NCBI GenBank assembly: GCA_964035545.1
Contig: OZ037766.1
Location: forward strand, 13,195,222 to 13,259,221
Reading direction: 5' to 3'
Length of the DNA stretch: 64,000 nucleotides
DNA from: Bugula neritina
Taxonomy: Eukaryota; Bryozoa; Gymnolaemata; Cheilostomatida; Bugulidae
In this document: positions 37,288 through 51,498 of the stretch, one piece after another
Layout: each line of letters starts with the position of its first letter
How positions within the stretch are numbered: position 1 is the stretch's first letter
Made by a program: the position numbers and the translations under genes
The notes under the pieces: generated by a model
The model's database searches: none
The model's input: the letters and a program-made list of their open reading frames with translations, nothing else
What the model was told of the DNA's origin: nothing

Positions 37288-38093
37288 GTATGATTGCTTA
37301 TTATATAATCATCCAATCTTTTTACAAACCAACAAAAGTATAGTAGCTATATGAAATAAATCTTTTATGTGAAGATATTTGAAACTTAGCTTTTAGTTGA
37401 AGAACAAGTCTGTAGCTTGTTTCTATAGCAAAAGAAATTATAGCTAGATTCATAATCACTGATTTAATGCTTTACAATAGAGGTTCATTAGCAACACAGT
37501 ATTTTTCTTCTATATTGAAGAAACTGACTATTTGTTATTATATACTGAACAATATTTATTAACAGAAAATCTTTAACATAAAAAACTTATAAAATGTCAT
37601 CTGTTGAAGTTATCATCTGCTTGGCTAGAAGAAGATTAGCTCTGTTGGTAAAGTTTTATGATAAATATGAATTAAATGGCAGATAAAATATTATTATAAG
37701 ACATAAAAATTCCTTTGTGAAATGACAGTAGCATATTACAGCTATATTATAATAATCCATAAAGATGATGGTATAACCATTAAGTAGGCACCATTGTGTA
37801 CATTTTACTTTTAGGTTCAGAAACTAGATATAAGCAAGAAATCTATTCATTTATCTGTCCATATATTTATAAGAATTAAAAATGCTAATATATATGTTTC
37901 TAATGGATTGGTTTGGGTTGTTTATACAAGAATAACCCTATTTTTCACATGAAAGAATTTTTTTCAACTTGTAAATGACTGAATTCTATCTGCATTTGTA
38001 CGCTCAACACTCTCCATCAATTATGTTGAGTAAACACAAAACTCTCACAGTTACTTGTATTTGATTTCTGTATGTGACAGATTGCAGGTAGAA

Positions 38094-41000
38094 ATGCAGA
38101 ATTCAGTGGACTATGACTATGTGATAGTGGGAGCTGGGCCAGCTGGTCTGCAGATGGCTTACTTTCTACAGCAAGCAGGTCAAAGGTACATTGTCTACGA
38201 ATCAGAAGATAAAGCTGCCAAGTTTTTCCAACAGCATCCGAGGTGTGGTCGGCTCATTTCCCTCAACAAGAAGAACAACTTCTTTGAAGAAGAAGAGTTC
38301 AACATGAGACACGACTGGAACTCTTTGCTTTCAGAGGACAAAGAAATGAAGTTCACCAAGTATTCTGATGACCTGTACCCTCAGGCTATACACCTCCACC
38401 AGTATTTGAATGACTATGCTAACAGATTTCACCTCAATGTCAAGTACAACACTAAAGTTGAAAAGATCAGTAAAGCCAATTCAACATTCACTGTGTACAC
38501 AGAAGATAGAGAAGGAAGAACTACATCATGTACTTCAACCTGTGTGTTAATGGCAACTGGTGCTGTCACTGAAAATATTCCTATTGAACAGATTCCAGGT
38601 ATGTGCATCTTATTTGATTCACTCTGCTTTGTTGGGTGTCCTTTCAACCACTAAATAATAGCACTGATAGATACAAAGTTAGAAAGCTAGGCAGACCTAT
38701 GAAAGTTGTACCAATGTAAAAAAGTTTGCTTGGAGCGTATTTAGAATTGATTTAAAGTTTGAAAAAATAGTTCAAAAAGTCGGACATTGTCATATTTTCA
38801 AATAGAATAAATATAAAGTTAAAAGCTTCCTAATATTCACATATAATATTACTGCCTTCCACTTAATAACAAATGAAAATATGTGCAAGATCTGATATAG
38901 AAGTAGACAAGAATGATTGATTTATCTAGACTACATTTACATCATAAAGAAACCACAGGAATTACCTATTAGCATAATTCTCTTCTTTTTATTGTGTGCA
39001 TTAAAATCCAATAAATGCTAAAATAGTCTATTAAATCTTATCTATAAGTTACCTCAGTCAGTTGAATGAAATAAAGCAAGCAACTGCTGCTCAATCTAGT
39101 ATTCATCTTTTAACTTAGTATTGTTATAAATTTGAGGGTCATAGACTGATTATTACTGAGTAGTATGATAATATGACTGTCACCATGGAACAGTATAGAT
39201 AATAGAAGATAATCCAGCTGAGTACATTTTGATGACCGTTTAGTTTCTACATGTAGTCTATATTATTGTAAGGCATGACCACTAGTAAGTCCTGCACAAG
39301 TTGAGCTCAAGTATATCAGTCTGCTACAGACTTAGATATCATTACTTTTATTATATTTATATGACTCCAAGCGACTAACTATCAGGAAAGAAAACGAAAA
39401 TTAGACATGGCAACTAATTTATTCAATATGAAATGTTAAATAATTATAATAACAAAAAAAGTCAATTCCAAAGAGAAACTACTACTTCGCTATAATGCTA
39501 TATATATTTGCAGGTTTGGAATTGGCTGACACTTACAGTAAACATGATATGAACAAAGACCTCTACAAAAATAAAATAATTCTGATTATTGGGGGAGGTA
39601 ACTCTGCATTTGAAACAGCAGATTATTTCTCTGGCTCAGCTGGTATCGTTCATGTGGTATTCAATAAGAGGATTCAATTTGCCTGGGATACCCACTATGT
39701 TGGTATGTAAATAAACTGTCTATCCATATAATAATCCGTACTTTTTAAGATCACAGTCTTAAATTAATGGTTCTTGTTAATAAATATGCAGGCTATAAAT
39801 TATTGACTTCAAAAACATAAAAGACTGTCACAAAGCCTGACTGAGACTTCAGTTTAAAGGATATAGAAGAGATTAGTCTATAGACCTGGTAGAATTATTA
39901 AACCTGAGTTATAGGCTGCTGCATGATTGATATTCCATAATCTCTTTAATTATATATACTTTATATAACCTGTGGCTGCTTCCAATTATAATCTCTCTTT
40001 TTGTTCTTCATCCCAGGGTGTTTGTCAGCTTACTTAGCACTTTAAAAAGGCAGTTGAGCAGAGAATAGGTCATTTGCTAAGTATAGGAGCTCTCTACGCT
40101 TGTTTTATTAAGGATAGTCTAACCAAAAGCTTGCGAGTTTGGAAGGATTGTGCAAAGAATGAAATAACTAATACATACTTTGTGGATTATCATTTTATTT
40201 CAAATGGAATGATATTAGGAAAAATTCCAAAAGTGAGTACTTTGTATTTTTGCAGGTGACCTAAGAGCAATCAATAACAATATTATTGACATGTATCACC
40301 TCAAGTCTCTGCATTCAACTATTGGAAGTCAAGTTGTTAAGATTGTGAAGAATGAAGCAGGGAAACTGGTGGTGACTTTCAGAGATTTGAACACACACTG
40401 GGAAGTACCAGGATGGTTGTACTTTGACATGGAGTATGATCATGTGATCAGCTGCATGGGCTGGAATTATGTCAACACTCAGGTGTTTGATGAGTCTATC
40501 AAAGTGGGTGGGTTTGCAGTGAAATACACATTAGAAGCTATAAATAGATAAAGTGTAAATGTGTTTTAATGTGCAGTTGATGGCATCTCATATCATCATA
40601 TAAATATACTTGTTTAATCTATGCTATTATAGTATTTATGGTATCTTTACATTTGAACAAATTATTGTTGTGTTTCATGGAACATCTGCTCGTAGGCTGT
40701 GAACTAAATCACTTTGCACTAAACATCTGCAAATAGTCTGCATAGTATAATATATGAAACATTAACCTGAGCCTTGTGTTGTGTAGAACTGGTAAAAGGT
40801 GGGAGATACCCCAAATTGAGCAACTGTTGGGAGACTGATACTGAAAACCTGTTCTATATTGGGTCAGCTATGGCAGCAATTGACAGACACTCAGCTTCCG
40901 GATTTGTCCACGGCTTCAGATACAACATCAGAACTTTATTTCACATCCTGGAACACAGGCTATTCAAGAAACCTCTGCCTCATCTCACTTTACCAAGAAA

Positions 41001-42466
41001 AGATCTAACAGCTATCTCTAAAAAGATTATTGGTTTGTGTTTTATTGCTTTTTGCGTTCTATACACCAGATGTGCTAGTTCCTGTGATGAATTAGGTTCT
41101 GTCACTTTGAGCAAGTTTTTTGCAGTATCAAGCATGTAGAAGATGTCTTTGTTCTCAAACTAGATAGCAAACACAAATCATAAATTGTTTGTTTCCTTAA
41201 ATTAAGCAACTCAAACTTTGCATATGTGACAAAACCCCCAACCAACTTCAGCTTTACCATACTAATCAATTGGTTATCAGGTAAATATGCTGACTATATT
41301 ATCATATATTGATTGAATATATCTGGTTTGCTCAATATTTGTAGAGAGAAGCACCATCAGTGACTCTCTGTATCAGATGAATGGGTTCCTCTGTGATGTC
41401 ATGATATGTGATGATAGAAATGCTACAAAATATTACACTGATCTGCCAATCAAACATGTCATGGAGAGACCTGAGTTTAAAATTGCTCCACATGCTTTTG
41501 TCATACATCTATCTTATGGTTTTGACAAGTTAGTACTTAATTCAGAAACTAACTGTTTTGCAGTATCTCATAAAGCTGTTCGAGTGAATTCTGATATTTT
41601 ATAGTATAAAACAAAAAGCTGCTTTTAGCTTTCACACTTTGAATATACAATTCAAAAAAATTAAATGCAAGTTTATGGGATATTGTTTGTCTACAAATAA
41701 TTATGTTGTGAAGTTGCAGCTTGTCTGTCTTGTTGTAGGTTTGGTCAAACCAATAAGCCTGTAGACAATGTGCATGCCCCTGACTTCTCTAGTAACCGCT
41801 GTGCATCATTCCTACATCCTTACATTGAGTACTACAGCCAGGGAGTGTATGTTGATCAAACTGAGTTACATGAGTCTCTCATTGTGAGATATGATGATTG
41901 GTCAAATGCCAAGTTTCCACAATGGACTAGCTCTACTAACCATAATTATATCAAACATTATGTAAATGACAAGGTGAGAATTGTTCTCTCTTTGCCTCTA
42001 TTAACGTTGAAATTTTACTAAATAATAATTTGGAAAAAGTTCACAAACTAAACAATTTAATACAAAAAATATAACCTACTACCAGCTACTACGTTGCATT
42101 GTTGTGGATTCACATAAATTCTACAATTGCGTCCATTTTGTTTTTTTGTAGTTGAAATGGTCCAGTGAAGTATTCAACTTAGTGCCATTGCCTGAAGAAG
42201 TTGCTAAACAAATTTTCATTCCACTAAATAAAGAGGAGATGAGTCGTCTTCCCATTCTTTGGGAAAAATCTGAATGTAAACCTTCCCAAGAGCTCTTGCC
42301 TAAGAATCCAGAACTGGTGAGGGAGAGAAAACTAAGGCCCACTGCAACAGAAATAGTTGATTCTACAGAACCTCAACTAGAAGGATTGAAGTTAATCTCC
42401 CAGTCTCCAATTAATCACGATCTAATTCTGGAGGAAGAGCCTGGTTTAGTTACCACCAGACAATAA
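38094..42466 (+). CDS. FOXRED2: FOXRED2-like FAD/NADPH flavoprotein, copy 2
   Basis: Coding exons 38094-38598, 39514-39702, 40256-40507, 40787-41032, 41345-41528, 41739-41973, 42152-42466; the first coding exon begins at 38088 after a TTGCAG acceptor. Phases join to 641 residues, slightly shorter than vertebrate FOXRED2. It has GAGPAG at 13-18 (FAD) and GGGNSAFETA at ~195-204 (NADPH). For exon 40256-40507 I chose the donor GTGG|GTGGGT because it restores phase; reading through reaches TAA at 40549. The upstream exon frame has no ATG, so no signal peptide is predicted, unlike the ER-lumen vertebrate protein. It is transcribed away from the duplication centre. Confidence 0.9.
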
Positions 42467-45400
42467 TGGTAGACTCACATTTAATGCTCTGCAAGATAGT
42501 TATCAACAGCATGCATGTATTGTATATATCGTGTAGGTGGGAAGTCACTAGTTCAATTTTATTCTACAATAACTTATTTTTTGTACCTTCATGGTGCCAT
42601 TATTTATCAATAAGCTTTTTAAATAATTTTAATGATATTCTTATAACTGTTATCTAAAACATGTAGAATACCAGTGAATATGTAGTTTTCTAACAATATT
42701 ATTATCTATGTGCAATGTAAATGAGTATACAGTTAAGACATTACTACTGAGAAAGTTTACATGCCATTTAGTTGTTATGTAGCCTACTGTACTGTTTACA
42801 ATCTGTTCTCAGTTTAAAAAGTAAATTTTTTTGCAAAATCAAATTTGCTGGGCCATATATTATTTTGTGATCGTTTTAATCTGATAATATAATATAATGC
42901 ATAAAATATTATTTTATTGCATAGTATAAACATGTGATTAGATTCTGGAGCACCTAGCTGTGAAATACAATCCTTCTGTATTAAGAATTAAGCAATAATG
43001 GCTACAGCAGGATGCGTCATTCAAATCAAATGTTATTATGAGTTTGCCTTTAATATTAACGTATAAATAAGAACTTATAATATTGATTTTACAAACATAA
43101 GATGATGCAAAATTATGTGGGCTATTAGTAATGTACCAAAAATACAGTGTCATTTGACGAATCCAACTCTTCCAAACAATTGTAAGCTAATTTCAAGAAT
43201 ATTGTTAATGAAGGTTTTCTCAATTCCTCAACAAGTTGATCAAAAACAAAAAAATATATCTGAAATAAAAGTTATCAACTACACCTAAAATAGTAAATAT
43301 CAAATCTGATAATATGTTGCCACCCAGGCCAATGACGTATAACCAGGTGCCATAATGGATGCGTGCATGGTAACCCAAAGTCATGCAACTGGAAGTACAT
43401 GTTATAGCCAGTTCCTATATATGTAATAAAGCAGATTACTACATTACAATTACATCACATAATCCTCTAATTTCATGCTTCAGTTGACACTCTTCCTAGA
43501 TATTCTATAGCATTTGATATACAAGGAATCAAATAAAAAAATTCACAGGATAATTTTTCAAAATTATAACAAGATACAACATATGTAAAAGACCATAAAG
43601 CAGTTTTAATGTAAAGGTAATGACTATTTTCCAATCTATTCTATCAAACTAATGTCTTAATTATTCTCATTTAACTTCCTTTTCTAGCATGTTATTTTAT
43701 ACATTAGTTTTCAAAGAAATTAACTTAAAACTGCATGTGTTGGCTTCAATCATTGTACACATTAAGGTGAATACTGCATGATGCAACTGCTTTTATATTT
43801 TGACTGTATTTAAGAATTATTTAGTTATAATTAACATAATATACAACATGCAAAATATAATTTGTAAGAAGCAGCAATTGCATAGTCTGGATTACTTACT
43901 AAAGAATTTTATTTTTTTGTCTTTGTTTATCAGGCAATTACAATGACTTAATAAGCAAAAACATGTAAATTTGAAAATAATACCCTTTTTTTAGACTGTC
44001 ATTTACATTTGTCAAAATAGTTTCTGAAAACAATTAGTGTGAACAATTTATAGTTGGTCAGTTTGGCCTTGACGCACTCGATAACAACTAAACTTTATAA
44101 CTGCTGGCTTTCTTATGCCATCAGTCTTTTCATGAAACCCAAACACTTCATTTCCACTGGAAACAATTTACATTCTTCATGAAGTAAAAATACCAATAAT
44201 AAAGTAGCTTACTTTTTCTGCCTTTGTAGTTAATTTTCACTTTCACTTTGATCTTCAAACATTATTCCACTAAATGATTCCTATTCTTATAAACACAGAG
44301 GGTGAATATCTATTACAATAAAAATGTGTTTAAACCTATTTTAGATTTTATAGAGTTTGAAGTATGCAAGAAATCTTTATGGCAAAGCTTTTTGACATAC
44401 CGTACATGATTATTTTCCTAGTAACTAACCATAGCATAAACTACTTCAAAACTGCTTACAAGACTTTTATCTACTATATGACTGATAATGCTTTTATCAT
44501 TTTATTAAAGAATTATTTACAGAGCTGAAAAATAAAATTAATATAAACAAATGTTATATCTATGCAAGCACGCCCAATTTGCATAATGGACATTCCTAAT
44601 CCAGAAAAATTAGTAAATACCACCCTGGTAGAGGAAAGCGACGTGGTAACTAAGCAATCTGCAACTAAACCACAGTGTATTTGGTGTGTCTGCTATTCGC
44701 CCACTCATGGCACCTTAATTGACCACCTTTGGTAACTTGTATACGATAAAAATAGTTTCAGAAAGAATTATCACATAGAATAAACAAGGGTATAGATGTT
44801 AATTATAACACAATGTGTCTATATACGTATTAAGCTTTTTGTGTATATGGAAACATATTTATTTTTATATCTATGAAAATCATGTGAAAACGGTGCTCTT
44901 CAAACAATAGAGCCTTGCAAATCATAGAGCTTTGAAGATTTACTGCAACATCTAGTTTAGCTGTATTTGTATACACGTGCATCGTTGAAATTGCTGAAAA
45001 TTTAATTTCTCTTCCTCATTCATATATATCTACCAAAAATTATTTACCTGCACTTACACAATGTTGCATGGATTGTATTTTTTGTTAGTATACGTCAGCT
45101 TCTTTTTAACATTTCTGTAAGCTAAAATAATTTTAAAAAGCGAAATTAAAACACTTACTCTCTATGTTTTCATTTTAATTTCCTATAATAAAACATGATC
45201 TAATTTCAGGAAATTTATTATTATTTATTAGACAAGTTAGGCTTAAAACTCTGTTTATCAAAAGAGTAGACACTTCTGTTTAATCTAAATGTTTTATCAA
45301 TAATAACCTATCGAAAGCTTGATAAAATCAATACTCAATATAAATTCTGAATAAATTGTATACTGTTTAAATAGCTGCAAAGCCACATTATATAGCAGTT

Positions 45401-47910
45401 AACTCTTTTTTAGGTAAGTTCAACATATTTATGATTTTTGTATAAAAATACATAAACTAATATTATTCATTCATGGAGATTTGTGTGTGAGAGAGAGAGT
45501 GTGTGTGTGCCTGTGTGTGATAAATTTACCATTGCCAAATAAAATATATCAGTTCACATATTTGAATTTTAAACTAAGCAGTTCAAAAAAAGCTTTAAGC
45601 TATAAAATTTCCAAAAGTGTTTTAGTGGCACTACATACATGTAGAGAAAACTGCTTTGAAGTATCATAGATATAAGCTGCAGGATATTTTTCTACTCAAT
45701 TGTTACTTTGATCTACATAACCCATTAGCAGCTTCTAAAAAACTTAAACTCATAAATTCTAAATTTGTTGGCCAAAGATTGGTTTTCTATAAACAGTAAC
45801 TTTGCTACTTTCTTACAGAATCAGATGTTGGTTTTCTTACGTATATTATACATCATCTTATTAGGAGGCAATATTATATAACCTCTACAAACAATGCATA
45901 CGTAATAAGGTAGAAGATAAAGCTCCCCAAACAATGTAGCCTTGATAAAGTAGGAAGTAAAGTCTATTGTCAATCTTAACAGGAAAACAATCTGACTTGT
46001 CATCTGCAGGTTCCCCCTAAATCCATGTGACTGGTAACATTGTTTTGTAATCATTCAGTAGCTTTTTTGGAAGTTGACTTAAAAATTATCGATCATGACA
46101 TGAACTGAGTGCCTATAAATATGGGCATTTCTTTGATTAACAACCATTCATCGTAAGTAATTACTTTCACTTCAGAAAGTTGTGATAAATGCCAACAAAA
46201 GATCATAATTTGTATCAATATTTAACAATTTATAAATAAACAAATGAGAAAAATAATATTATTAAATTTAGTTGCAACTGAGCTGAAATCACAACTTTTT
46301 ATTAAAGATATTTTGTAACGCAGACCTATTAGCATTTATATAAAGAGTTATTTGAACAATTCTTTTATGTACGTAACTTTTTAGCTCACTGCAGCAGTAA
46401 ATAATATTCATTGATCTTTTTCTTTTTTTGTACAAAATACACTATTTTTTGTGGATATGTACTTTTGTATATTTTGAATGTTAGTATACTACAATCCTAA
46501 TCATCAACTACCAGTATTTTATTATTATACATGATATAAAAGGTACTGGCAAAATATAGCGTCTAAAACAAAGGGATTGTACTAATGCACACAAAAATAT
46601 TACTTTAGCTATTGCATAAAAACCAACATTGGGAGAGAAAGCAACAACTAACAAAATGCTTTGCATATGCCACCCTCAACCTTAACCAATATTAACACCT
46701 GCCATACATAATGGTAAATAATTTACCTCAACAATTACACAGCAAGTCTACCTTCTCTAGCCATTAATTATAATTATAAAAAGTATACTTCCATAAAGAA
46801 AAAAACCTAGCCATTGTTTATCAGATGAAAAATAATCATGATAGAAAGTTTCACCCTCTAGAAAAGGGACTATCAACACAAACTAACAGGTACTGAAACA
46901 GTCACACAAAACAAAGCACCAAGCTAAAAGCAAAAAGTGAGGAAGCCTTATACAAACTACATTAAAATGAGCATGGGGAAATTCTTTTTACTGTTAGTAA
47001 AATTTACTTTTACAGCTCTTGTAAGCTACAGTTTTCAAAAACCTATTTGAGTCAAAGTGTTAGCAACCACCACATCATTCACAATGCTATACAAGTACAG
47101 AAGTAATGCAATTCTTCTTAATACTGCATCACACATATTACATTTACAGATACAACATAAATTAATAAGTAAATCCAATCTCTGAAAGCTCAAAACAGGG
47201 AACTGGCAAATGTAAAGTAAAGTATGCTTTTATGTATTATAAATTTTATCTTTCAAATGTTATGTTTTAATTAATGTTATATTATAATAGTCTATATTAG
47301 TGCAAATTGTAACTATATAATTATAATTGTTTTTATTATCAAACTAAGTGTAAAGTATTTATATAAGTTTTATGTAGTCAGTATAATGAATTATAAGCAA
47401 ATATTTCTTTAACGTGAAAATATAGGAATTTAATCTTATAAAATATAGAATTTGCATACTATTTTTTTCTATCTAGCTGACTGTGATAAACACTGTTTAT
47501 AGCAATAAAAATATTTCTATTACAATTAATACAGTTATTATTAAAAGTAAAATAAAAACAGAAAAGGCTTTAAAATAGGAAATATGCAAAAGACAATGCT
47601 CATGTATTTCTATATCAAACTCTATATGTTAAGTATTGTAAACATTATATTCAAATATAATCCATTTTTTAAAAATAAACAGTGTAATTAGTTTATAGAA
47701 AAAGCTTAAGAATATTTGCAGTAATTATAACAACATGTCCTGATAAAGTTTATTTTATTTTGTTTAACTAAATTTAGATAATTATGAAGTGTTGGTTTGA
47801 CACTATGATGCCACAGTATAATCCACACAAATAGTAGTATCATCAGGCGCATACAATATTTATAGTTTAGAACTTTAGCTTAGTAGCAGTGTATCACAAT
47901 TATCATCAAC
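42467..47910. other. Non-coding: outer end of right arm, then unique host DNA
   Basis: Bases 42467-44745 are 3' flank of FOXRED2-like copy 2 and mirror 4740-6959. From ~44745 the sequence is unique, AT-rich and without a gene I can support. It has a short GT/GA microsatellite at 45481-45520. Confidence 0.6.
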
Positions 47911-50900
47911 TTAGCCTTGGATCTTTGGTAGACTGGGATCTTTTGTAGGCCCTTCAAAAAACTTTCTGTTACCAGAAGCTTTACTAGAACCAGCATCATT
48001 CACATAGTCGGAAATAGCTGAGTTAGGCAACTAAAATATAAGTAATATATTATCACTGCTGCTCACAAAATTTACTCATATTATTAAAATTTGTTTTTAG
48101 GAAGCAGCCGTGGTCTAGGGCCAGCTGGAGTGTTGCTTAGTAAGCACAAAGTTATGGGTTCGAGCCTGACAAAGGCCATTGGTGATGTTAGGAAGAGCGT
48201 GCAGTCATATCCGCTCCTGTGCCCCATCTGAATAAGTCCTTAGCCGGATTTAACACAAAACTCTTTCCATCAGGCGTTTTTCCACAAGGATAGTAACTAT
48301 AAGCTTTCGTGAGTTTTTATTGCAACTCGTTTTTATTATCAAAAGTTTTTAAAATAAATATTAAGTTAGCTCGACATAATAAAATATCCCTTTAAGTGAG
48401 ATTTTTGAACATTTATAAACACACTTCAATCACTTAGAGATAGTCAAAGCAAACTTGGTATCATTTAAAGTTTATAATTACATAAGCAGGCATTTTAATT
48501 CTATAGAAACATTTAGTTCAAAAATGCCTATTAAAGCATTTCCTTTCCCAATATTTGCTTTTTAATGTTGATAGATGGCATTACTTTGATATTTCAATCT
48601 TTGCACATTTATAAATTCTAAACTGCCAACACTAATACTATTTTTAGCTTTAAAGAGTTGCAACTAAATGTTCCCAACTAAAAATATTAACTCTTACAAA
48701 TAGGTTTTATTACCTACCATAATAAGTTGCTTATATTTAGGATGGTGATGATCTATTACAGGGTCATTATTCTTAGTGTTGTAAGCTATCAGATATGCCC
48801 ATCTTCTTCTATCACTATGATTCTGATCACTTCTGTAACCATACACCAGCAAAATGACAGCTGTTAAGAAAACATATTAAAGTATAAATACATAACAAAC
48901 ATAAATTTTTTATGAAGCCTTTATAGATAGAAAAACCAAAATGCATAAAAATTATGAATTAAAATTTAACTAGATAAGCATATTATTATTAGAACTTTCA
49001 TGTGAAGAATTTGTTTATTTGCTCAAGGTAGATATAATGTTGCTATAGGTATATCTTGTGCCTGCATGTGTGAAATAGCTGATCAATTTGAATTGACTTT
49101 CAGTGGAGCTGGAGTATTGAGCATTGAGAGTATAACTCCTTATATTACAGATATATGTAGTATTTATACAGTAAATTAGTAAACTAGTTTTTATTCCAAA
49201 ACAGGAACCTCTCCCTGCTTGTGATAATTAGTTTAATGGGAATTTTCAAAAATATATTAAATATTAATTGTTTTTAATACTTTGGGAGTATTTCTATCAG
49301 ATTATTTGTTTTTCTATAGCTTATGCAAAATTCTGCAAAGAAATTGAATTTTTTTAATATTGAAACATAGTTATTTAAAGATTATATCTCTTAATAGCAA
49401 AATAGCATTGTGTAATTTGCAAACATGATAACTCCTAAAATTAAAACATATTTCTTCGTCAAGAACATAACTCCTTATACTTGCCTATGTAAGATATTAG
49501 AATGAAAGAATAGTGCATCCCCTGCATTCATCTCAACATGACACAATCCTAACTTTTGCTGAAGGTACGAAACTCTGTCTTTATCCGCTCCTGCTTGATC
49601 TCCAATCCTTACATGGTCTATCCGGCCAGCTTTGTGAGACTTTGGTATGACCTGTTACAACTCTAGGCACTTTATTAAACCTGAGGAACTATCTATAAAT
49701 AGTCCCTGCATGGCTAAGGAACTAGTGGATGCAATTAGCTCACTATACTGTAAGCTATGATACGATTGGGAGTTTGCCAACAAAAATATCAAACAAGTAT
49801 AAAAGTAAGTAAGTAAAAACTAGAAGGTATTGACAAAAAAAGCAGCAGTAGTGTGATAGAATGACACAGCTAACCTAGATGACCTAGATTAGATCTTTTT
49901 TAATATATAATAAATTAGTTTGGTTACAATTATTAAACAATGCCAGTAGTTTGGGATGCATGATTGTACTAGTATTTGTAGGTCATGACCTGTAAAGTAA
50001 AATTTTCATTTTTTACAAAGCTTTTACAGGGCTGTAGTGACAGTAAAAGGTTAAAGGTTGTGTGAATGTTTTGTAAATAATTCACCAGTCATTGTAAATA
50101 GAAACAGTAACTTGTAACAATTGCTATGTACTTGCAGAGTTAGAACTTAGAATTATAACATGCTGTCAAATGTAGCTTATAAAACTGGTGACTCAATAAA
50201 AAGATAAAAAAGAACTTTACCTTCAGACAGCCGTTGCCTTGATCTGTATCATCTATAGGTATGAACACAGTTCCCATGTCAGGAAACAGGCAGCCATTTT
50301 TATACCAATATCTATAAAACCCAAACCAAAAGCATTAGGAAAAACTAGTCATAAGAGCCAAACTAAAATATATTAATGAAATATTATTCTGTTGTTAGGA
50401 ATCCCAAAGCCATTGTGGTGTAATTGGCTAGCGCGCCTGCTTGCAAGGTCTGCGGTTCAAATCTCGGTGGGGGTACTTATTCGACATATTCTAACAACCA
50501 TCAACATTATAGGCATAACTGGTATCAAAATGACACACATGCTTGATCTGGAAACATTAAGTATCTCATGAATTTTTATAGCACTTATAAAAATGCTTAG
50601 CCGCCAATAATTCAAATTATAAAATACTGTTACCCATAATCTTGATGCCAGGTATGTGCGCCTCCAGTTTTAGCATCTTTCATAATCACTTTGGCATGAT
50701 AGTGATAAACCTCATCCTTCAGTAACTGTACATTAATAATTGCAATGACAAAAATATATCTTAAAATCCTCAACTGTATAGAAAATACAGTACTAGCATA
50801 AGTAAATATCATATATTTTCAATGAGCAAAGGAAGAAACAGAAAGTAAGAGCAATATATTATACGGCTTAAATTTTTTACCAAACCTTTTGAAAAGTTCC

Positions 50901-51498
50901 AGCAACTTTGTAGGAGCGAGCTATAGCACCTGTGATGTCATCAGATGGGTCATCCCATATTACAGTCCTCGAACGACCCCCTTCACCTGCATAAGTTGTG
51001 ATACTTAGATCTAAGTACACGTATCCAGAGAGTACAATTGTGTAAAGTAATGTCATAAAAACAATTTAATGCCATTTTCTTAGTAGCAACAAACCATCAT
51101 TTCTTCTGTATGAAGCTTCTTGCAAAGTCAAATCATTTTCAATAGTTTGTTTCAAAGAAGAAATTTCTCGTTCACCCAATAGCTTTCTATAACAAGAAAA
51201 ATATGTGTAAATGCATTAGTGAAGTACAAAGAGAGGTGACCTATACCAGTAAATCGTAATATCCTGTAAAATATGATGAGAAAACAATTAGAGCCTAAAA
51301 GTTTTAAATTGAATTACCTAACATTAAAATTATGAAAAAAGAACTTACTGTAAACACTTAATGCAATTTCATCTGTGACGAAAGCATGTGGATGACTTAC
51401 CGTACTAAGATACACCCAAACTCTTCAAAGCTAGAAAGCACTTGATCTGTTACGATGAAGTTGCCTTCTGCATCACAGCTATACTCCGGTACTGCCAT
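47911..51498 (-). CDS. Phytanoyl-CoA dioxygenase (PhyH) family protein, copy 1
   Basis: Eight exons in transcription order: 51498-51401, 51186-51095, 50986-50886, 50725-50634, 50311-50221, 49651-49485, 48832-48718, 48030-47911; total 291 residues. All are GT-AG except the intron after 49485, which uses a GC donor (CATAG|GCAAGT). This is an Fe(II)/2-oxoglutarate oxygenase: the facial triad is H124 and D126 (THTWHQDYG) and the distal H213 ([10 protein letters not shown]), and R223/R224 in DRRRW are candidates for binding 2-oxoglutarate. Family members hydroxylate diverse small substrates; the substrate here cannot be told. The C-terminus lacks an obvious peroxisomal signal (ends KIQG). A tRNA-derived repeat lies in the last intron. 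Confidence 0.9.
48101..48290 (+). repeat. tRNA-derived SINE-like sequence in PhyH copy 1 intron
   Basis: RNA polymerase III A box TGGTCTAGGG at 48111-48120 and B box GGTTCGAGCC at 48157-48166, spaced as in a tRNA, followed by ~120 bp of unrelated body. The cloverleaf is degenerate, so it is a SINE or tRNA pseudogene, antisense to the host gene. Confidence 0.6.
50391..50498 (+). repeat. tRNA-like sequence flanked by short inverted repeats
   Basis: A box TGGTGTAATTGG at 50416-50427 and B box GGTTCAAATC at 50454-50463. The segment is bounded by GTTGTTAG (50391) and CTAACAAC (50491), complementary to each other. The T-stem pairs poorly, so it is not a functional tRNA. It lies between exons 4 and 5 of PhyH copy 1. 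Confidence 0.55.

Larger units (their letters stand above)
24862..44745. repeat. Right arm of giant inverted duplication
   Basis: Inverted counterpart of 4740-22957, ~1.7 kb longer because of insertions, including sequence around 34450-35480, the 21-bp repeat array at 25495-25850, and two copies of a dispersed repeat at ~26290 and ~29165. The outer edge stops matching at ~44745 and the inner edge just past the Ser/Glu-rich gene. Confidence 0.9.

Noticed and set aside
40549-40551. Premature stop in FOXRED2-like copy 2 (TAA after the residues EAINR)
   Set aside because: It lies beyond a valid donor at 40507/40508 that restores phase with the next exon, so it is intronic.
50405-50475. A functional tRNA gene
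   Set aside because: A and B boxes are good, but the T-stem and anticodon stem do not pair properly.
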